A program made the position numbers and the translations under genes. The notes below the pieces were generated by a model. That model ran no database searches, was not told the DNA's origin, and was given only the letters and a program-made list of their open reading frames with translations. 62,188 nt of DNA from Streptomyces lincolnensis (GTDB taxonomy: Bacteria; Actinomycetota; Actinomycetes; Streptomycetales; Streptomycetaceae). This document shows positions 58,502 to 62,188 of this stretch, piece by piece. The stretch covers positions 1 through 62,188 of the forward strand of contig NZ_JAIHON010000028.1 of the NCBI RefSeq assembly GCF_021173675.1, in the 5' to 3' direction. Within the stretch, counting starts at the first letter, position 1; each line of letters opens with the position of its first letter.

Positions 58502-59551
58502 TTGGTCACCATCCATGAGGTCGCACGAGATGCGGGTGTCTCACCCAGCACCGTCTCCTACGCCATCAGCGGGAAGCGGCGTATATCCGACACCACGCGT
58601 CACCGGGTCGAGGAGAGCATGCGCAGACTGGGGTATGTCCCGAAACCTCTCCTCACGACCGGGCGGCCGGTCGGTCCGGGACAGAGACGGAAGGACATCG
58701 CCCTCTTCGCGCCGACCCGTCCGGGGGTGGACCTCGCCATCATCATGGGGTTCATCGACTGCATCTCCCGGTGGGCCAGGTCTCTCGGCTACCACACCCT
58801 GTTGTTCACCGAGGACGACGACGGCCGTGCCCTTCAGCAGGTCTCCGCGCAGCGGCTGGCCGACGCGATCATCGTCATGGACGTGGAGGGTGCCGATCCA
58901 CGAGCGCCTCTCCTGCGGCACAGGCCCCACCCCGCCGTCCTGATCGGCCTGCCCGACGATCCCGGGGAACTGCACTGCGTCGACTTCAACTTCTCTCTGG
59001 CGGGGGCGCGTGCGGCCGAGTATCTCGCGGGGCTCGGTCGGCGGCATGTCGGATTCATCGGTTCACCCGCGTCCGTCTACCAACGGGGCACCAAGTTCGC
59101 CCAGTCACTCCTGGCGGGGCTCCAACACGCCGCCGGCCTTCACCGGTTGACCGTGGCCTGGTCCCCCTGCGAACTGGACGCCGACAATCCGCGCGAGCGT
59201 GTCGAGGCGCTCTTGCAGCGCATGCCCCAGATGTCGGGGCTCGTGGTGCACAATGAGGCCGCCCTCAGCCGGGTGCTGCTCGAACTGGAACGCCGGAACC
59301 TACGGATTCCGCGGGACGTGTCAGTGGTGGCGGTCCTCCCGGACGACGCGGCCCGCTCGTTCGATGAACGCATCGCGACGGTTCGTATTCCTGTGAGTGA
59401 CATCAGCCGCGCGGCCGTGCGGATGGTCACGGCTCAGGTGGGGGGACCCGCCGCGCCGGAGATCCGCCTGCTGTCGCCGCAGCCCATCGGTGAGGTCGCG
59501 GTCATCCCCGGGCCGGGGCATCGGAAGCCAGCAGTTCCGCCAGATCACTGA
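58502..59551 (+). CDS. LacI-family regulator
   Basis: The 349-residue protein has the LacI headpiece TIHEVARDAGVSPSTVSYAI (residues 3-22), a hinge (RVEESMRRLGYVPKPL) and a periplasmic-binding-like ligand domain (DIALFAPTRPGVDLAIIMGF ... AVLPDDAARSFDERIATVRI). The start is read as TTG at 58502, which follows GAGGAAGG at the right distance. It probably controls sugar genes nearby. Its last 50 bp overlap the 3' end of the HAD gene on the other strand. Confidence 0.88.
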   Translation: MVTIHEVARDAGVSPSTVSYAISGKRRISDTTRHRVEESMRRLGYVPKPLLTTGRPVGPGQRRKDIALFAPTRPGVDLAIIMGFIDCISRWARSLGYHTLLFTEDDDGRALQQVSAQRLADAIIVMDVEGADPRAPLLRHRPHPAVLIGLPDDPGELHCVDFNFSLAGARAAEYLAGLGRRHVGFIGSPASVYQRGTKFAQSLLAGLQHAAGLHRLTVAWSPCELDADNPRERVEALLQRMPQMSGLVVHNEAALSRVLLELERRNLRIPRDVSVVAVLPDDAARSFDERIATVRIPVSDISRAAVRMVTAQVGGPAAPEIRLLSPQPIGEVAVIPGPGHRKPAVPPDH

Positions 59552-60260
59552 CGACGACATCCGCTCCCCTCTCGCGCAGACTCTCCGGACGCCCCGCCCG
59601 GTCGACGCCCACCACATACCCGAACCTCCCCGCGCGGCCCGCCTCGACGCCGACCACCGCGTCCTCGAAGACCACCGTCTCCTCGACGGCGGAACCCAGC
59701 CTGGACGCGCCCGCCAGGTAGGTGTCGGGGTGGGGCTTGCCCCGCAGACCGTCCCGTGCCGCGATCCGCGCGTCGACCCGCACGGGGAACACGTCCGACA
59801 GGCCGGCCGCCGCCAGCAGCGGCTCACAATTGCCGCTCGACGTCACGAGCCCGACCTTCAGTCCCCGTCCCGCCACCGCGGCCAGATAGGACACCGAGCC
59901 CGGATAGGACTGCACGCCGTGCTCCTGGATCAGCTGCCGGGACAGCTCGTGTTTGCGCCGGCCGAGCCCGGTCAGCGTGTTGGTACCCGGCGGGTCGTCT
60001 TCACGGCCGACGGGCAGCGTGATGCCGCGGGAGGCGAGGAAGCACCGCACTCCGTCGACACGCGGCTTGCCGTCCATATGGAGACGGTAGTCGTCGTCGG
60101 GGTCGTAAGGGGCGACCGGTGTGCCTCCGGCCGCCGTCCAGCCCGCCAGGAACTCGTTGCACGTCCGCTCCCAGGCGGCATTGTGCAGATGCGTCGTACG
60201 GATGACGACTCCGTCGAGATCGAACAGGCACGTGGTGATGTGGTCGGGCAATCCGGTCAT
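59502..60260 (-). CDS. HAD-superfamily phosphatase/beta-phosphoglucomutase-like
   Basis: The 252-residue protein has HAD motif I CLFDLDGVVIRTTHLHNAAW (Asp nucleophile), motif II LVTSSGNCEPLL, a Lys in GKPHPDTYLAGASRLG and motif IV VFEDAVVGVEAGRAG. The cap domain is of the beta-phosphoglucomutase type. Likely substrates are sugar phosphates. It is convergent with and overlaps the LacI gene, and lies 32 bp after the aminotransferase gene on the same strand, so it probably shares that transcript. Confidence 0.87.
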   Translation of the reverse strand: MTGLPDHITTCLFDLDGVVIRTTHLHNAAWERTCNEFLAGWTAAGGTPVAPYDPDDDYRLHMDGKPRVDGVRCFLASRGITLPVGREDDPPGTNTLTGLGRRKHELSRQLIQEHGVQSYPGSVSYLAAVAGRGLKVGLVTSSGNCEPLLAAAGLSDVFPVRVDARIAARDGLRGKPHPDTYLAGASRLGSAVEETVVFEDAVVGVEAGRAGRFGYVVGVDRAGRPESLRERGADVVVSDLAELLASDAPARG

Positions 60261-60292
60261 GGGGTCCTTCCGCTCGCCTCGGGGCGTGGAAC

Positions 60293-61426
60293 TCATCGGG
60301 CTTCGAGGCGTTCCGTCGAAACCCGTGCCTGGTGGTAGTGGAGCCGGACCGCCTCGATCACCAGGTCGACCTGAGGCTGCGTCAGGGCGGGCGAGCAGGG
60401 CAGCGAGACGATGCGCCGGGCCTGCTCCTCCGTTCTGCGCAGCGGCCGGGGCACGACGACCTGGTCCCGGAAGGCGGGCTGGCGGTGCGCCGGGACCTCG
60501 TAGTGCACGCGTGCGTCGACACCGGCGTCCGCCAGGGAGCGCAGGAGTGCGGGGCGGTCCTGGACCTGGATCACATAGTGGTGGACGACGGAGACATGGC
60601 CGGGGGCGCGCGGAGGAAGGGTGATCGGCAGGTCGGCGAAGGCGTCGTCGTAGGTCCGGGCCGTCGCCACGCGGCGGCTGTTGTCGCCATCGAGTCGCCC
60701 GAGGCGGACCCGCAGTGCCGCCGCCAGGATGCTGTCGAGACGAGCGTTGTCGCCGAGGACCGCCGCGAACCCCCGGTCCGCCAGGCCGTGGTTGCGCCAG
60801 GCCCGCAGCCGCTCCGCGGATTCCCGGGAACGGGTGAGGATCACTCCCGCGTCGCCGGGTGCCGGCAGGTTCTTCAGGGGGTGCAGGGAGAAGCACGAGA
60901 AGTCGGCCTGGGTGCCGACAGGCCGACCGTGGAGCCGCGCCCCGTGCGCTTGCGAGGCGTCGTCGAGCAGCACGAGACCGTGGTCGTCGGCCAGTTCGCG
61001 CAGCTCGTCGAGGCGGGCGGGGTAGCCGCGGAGGTCAACGGCCAGAACGGCGCGTGTCCGGGGAGATATCGCGGCGCGCACCGCGTCCACGTCGATGTTC
61101 TCGTCGTCGGCGACGTCCACGAGGACGGGACGGGCTCCGGCGAGCAGGATGGACGACACGGTGGCCAGAAAGGAGTTGGCTACGGTGATCACCTCGTCGC
61201 CGGCGCCGATTCCGGCCGCGCGCAGGGAGAGGACGAGTGCCGAGGTCCCCGAGGAGACGCCCACGGCGTGTTCCGCACCGCAGTACGCGGCGAACTCCCG
61301 CTCGAACTCTTCTACTTCGCGGCCGAGAACGTAGTCGCCGCGGACCAGGACACCTTCCATCGCGGCGAGCAGTTCCGTCCGCAGCTGCGGGTCGTGGACC
61401 GCGAGATCCACGAAGGGTACCTTCAT
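60293..61426 (-). CDS. DegT/DnrJ/EryC1/StrS-family sugar aminotransferase
   Basis: The 377-residue PLP enzyme has the VGVSSGTSALVLSLRAAGIG cofactor loop, the LLDDASQAHGARLHGRPVGT motif (Asp binding the pyridine nitrogen, His stacking) and the Schiff-base Lys in CFSLHPLKNLPAPGDAGVIL. These enzymes transaminate keto-sugars in aminosugar and antibiotic pathways. It lies between the epimerase and HAD genes on the same strand, consistent with a nucleotide-sugar pathway. Confidence 0.9.
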   Translation of the reverse strand: MKVPFVDLAVHDPQLRTELLAAMEGVLVRGDYVLGREVEEFEREFAAYCGAEHAVGVSSGTSALVLSLRAAGIGAGDEVITVANSFLATVSSILLAGARPVLVDVADDENIDVDAVRAAISPRTRAVLAVDLRGYPARLDELRELADDHGLVLLDDASQAHGARLHGRPVGTQADFSCFSLHPLKNLPAPGDAGVILTRSRESAERLRAWRNHGLADRGFAAVLGDNARLDSILAAALRVRLGRLDGDNSRRVATARTYDDAFADLPITLPPRAPGHVSVVHHYVIQVQDRPALLRSLADAGVDARVHYEVPAHRQPAFRDQVVVPRPLRRTEEQARRIVSLPCSPALTQPQVDLVIEAVRLHYHQARVSTERLEAR

Positions 61427-61460
61427 CGGTTTGTGTTCTCCTCCGTCGTCGGTACGGGGA

Positions 61461-62188
61461 TCAGCGGCGCTCGGCCGTCGGCTCCGCGCTCAGCAGGCCG
61501 AGCGAACTCTGTGTTCTCCTGACGTTGAAGTACCGGTCGTCGCTCAGTGGGCGGGGCAGCCGCCCGTCGGCGAACGCCGCGCACAGCTCGGCGACCGCTC
61601 CCTCCAACGTGCGCCGTGGGGCGAACCCCAGCGCCTCACGTGCCCGCGTGCTGTCGATGGCGTAGGAACGACGGTCGTCCGAGGGGGTCGTGGACAGCGT
61701 CGCCAGGGCGTGCGCCGGGCCGCGGCGGGAGTTGACCGCGCCGACGACGCGGCGTGCGATGTCGGCCACGGTGGCGTTCTCGCGCGCGGCGTTGAACACC
61801 GCGAGTCCGGTGTCGCGCAGCGGATGCTCCAGGGCCGCCAGCAGCAGGTCGCAGAGGTCGGCCACGTGGAGCGTCGGCCGTAGCTGCTCGCCGCCGAACA
61901 CCTCGACACCGCCCCGGTTGACGGCGTGGTTGGTCAGGAGGTTGACCGTCAGGTCCAGGCGCTGACGCGGCGCGTATCCGTACAGGGCCGCGGGCCGAAG
62001 GGCCAGGGCGGTCATCGCCCCCGCGGCCTCGCCGCGCACGATGTCCTCGGCCCGCGCTTTGGTCTCGCCGTACACCGTGATCGGTTTCAGGGTGGACGTC
62101 TCGTGCACCGGCCCGTCGTTCGCGATCCCGTAGACGCTGGCGGACGAGACGAGGACGAAGCGTTCGGCTCCTGCCCTGCGCGCGGCGG
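61461..62188 (-). CDS. NAD-dependent epimerase/dehydratase (5' end beyond window)
   Basis: The visible part (about 242 residues) includes ERFVLVSSASVYGIANDGPV, the catalytic YGETKARAEDIVRG (Y-x-x-x-K) and a substrate domain with GVEVFGGEQLRPTLHVADLC. It is the extended SDR type acting on nucleotide sugars. The NAD-binding GxxGxxG region lies outside the window. The next gene on this strand is the sugar aminotransferase, 34 bp away. Confidence 0.88.
   Translation of the reverse strand, partial: AARRAGAERFVLVSSASVYGIANDGPVHETSTLKPITVYGETKARAEDIVRGEAAGAMTALALRPAALYGYAPRQRLDLTVNLLTNHAVNRGGVEVFGGEQLRPTLHVADLCDLLLAALEHPLRDTGLAVFNAARENATVADIARRVVGAVNSRRGPAHALATLSTTPSDDRRSYAIDSTRAREALGFAPRRTLEGAVAELCAAFADGRLPRPLSDDRYFNVRRTQSSLGLLSAEPTAERR

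Overview
The window is high-GC DNA from a Streptomyces or very close actinomycete. Codon third positions are almost all G/C, GTG starts are common, and it encodes a WhiB-like protein, an ECF41 sigma factor, a DUF2617/DUF4247/DUF350/aminopropyltransferase block and a CebR-type operator. No tRNA, rRNA or CRISPR array was seen. Insertion elements and broken genes are concentrated in 0-35 kb, so that part looks like accessory or chromosome-arm DNA; 36-62 kb looks like ordinary chromosome.

Region 1 (0-4.5 kb): the 5' end of an IS701-type transposase, a small hypothetical gene, a VOC protein divergent from a WYL-domain regulator, and a DUF427 gene destroyed twice. One lesion is an in-frame TGA replacing a Trp codon; the other is a 1.46-kb tnpB-only IS200/IS605-type element whose removal restores the frame exactly.

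Region 2 (4.6-23.4 kb): the most interesting part. An ECF41-type sigma factor (19749-20675, with SnoaL-like tail and WLPEP / NPxK motifs) sits in an island where 14 intergenic sites on both strands share one promoter architecture: TGTCACA, exactly 16 bp, then GGTC followed by A or T (two sites have TGTC). The sites face a carboxymuconolactone decarboxylase-like gene and its followers (hydrolase, MFS pump, cupin), a His-rich cupin, two paralogous NAD(P)-binding oxidoreductases, a secreted hydrolase, a methyltransferase, a carboxylate-reducing adenylase/reductase pair resembling phenazine EhpF/EhpG, a DUF5134 membrane protein, an Ohr/OsmC peroxidase, a ferredoxin remnant, a WhiB-like protein, the sigma gene itself, a coiled-coil protein and a type II NADH dehydrogenase. 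ECF41 factors are known to pair with a neighbouring CMD, oxidoreductase or epimerase gene; a large self-contained local regulon with redox and detoxification content would be new to me. The island also holds broken pieces of aceE, qcrB, a 2-hydroxyacid dehydrogenase and a ferredoxin, hinting that it once carried spare respiratory and central-metabolism genes.

Region 3 (23.4-35.6 kb): a hydrolase, a large LuxR/ATPase regulator with an MFS transporter divergent from a CGNR regulator, then a 5.2-kb mobile element (29334-34528). The element carries a tyrosine recombinase, an XRE protein and a zinc-ribbon recombinase-like protein, plus a TetR/methyltransferase cargo pair with two tandem operators. 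It has imperfect terminal inverted repeats and splits a small CGSTRF gene whose two ends lie on either side. An AraC regulator follows.

Region 4 (35.6-42.2 kb): a secreted peptidoglycan-binding protein, the DUF2617-DUF4247-DUF350-aminopropyltransferase cluster, an SCO6745-type protein, and a secreted GH30 xylanase behind a perfect CebR box. Region 5 (42.2-49.4 kb): a five-gene acyl-CoA catabolic operon (CoA-transferase, enoyl-CoA hydratase, acetoacetate decarboxylase-like, hydroxyacyl-CoA dehydrogenase, acyl-CoA dehydrogenase) with a LysR regulator, and an ArsR-type regulator. Region 6 (49.6-58.2 kb): a VOC protein, a small secreted protein, a P-loop kinase, a TetX-like FAD monooxygenase behind four phased repeats, a 1141-residue secreted subtilase, and a TetR/hydrolase pair with operators inside the promoter. 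Region 7 (58.5 kb to end): a LacI regulator convergent with a HAD phosphatase, a DegT-type aminotransferase and a partial sugar epimerase, possibly the edge of a deoxysugar or natural-product locus.
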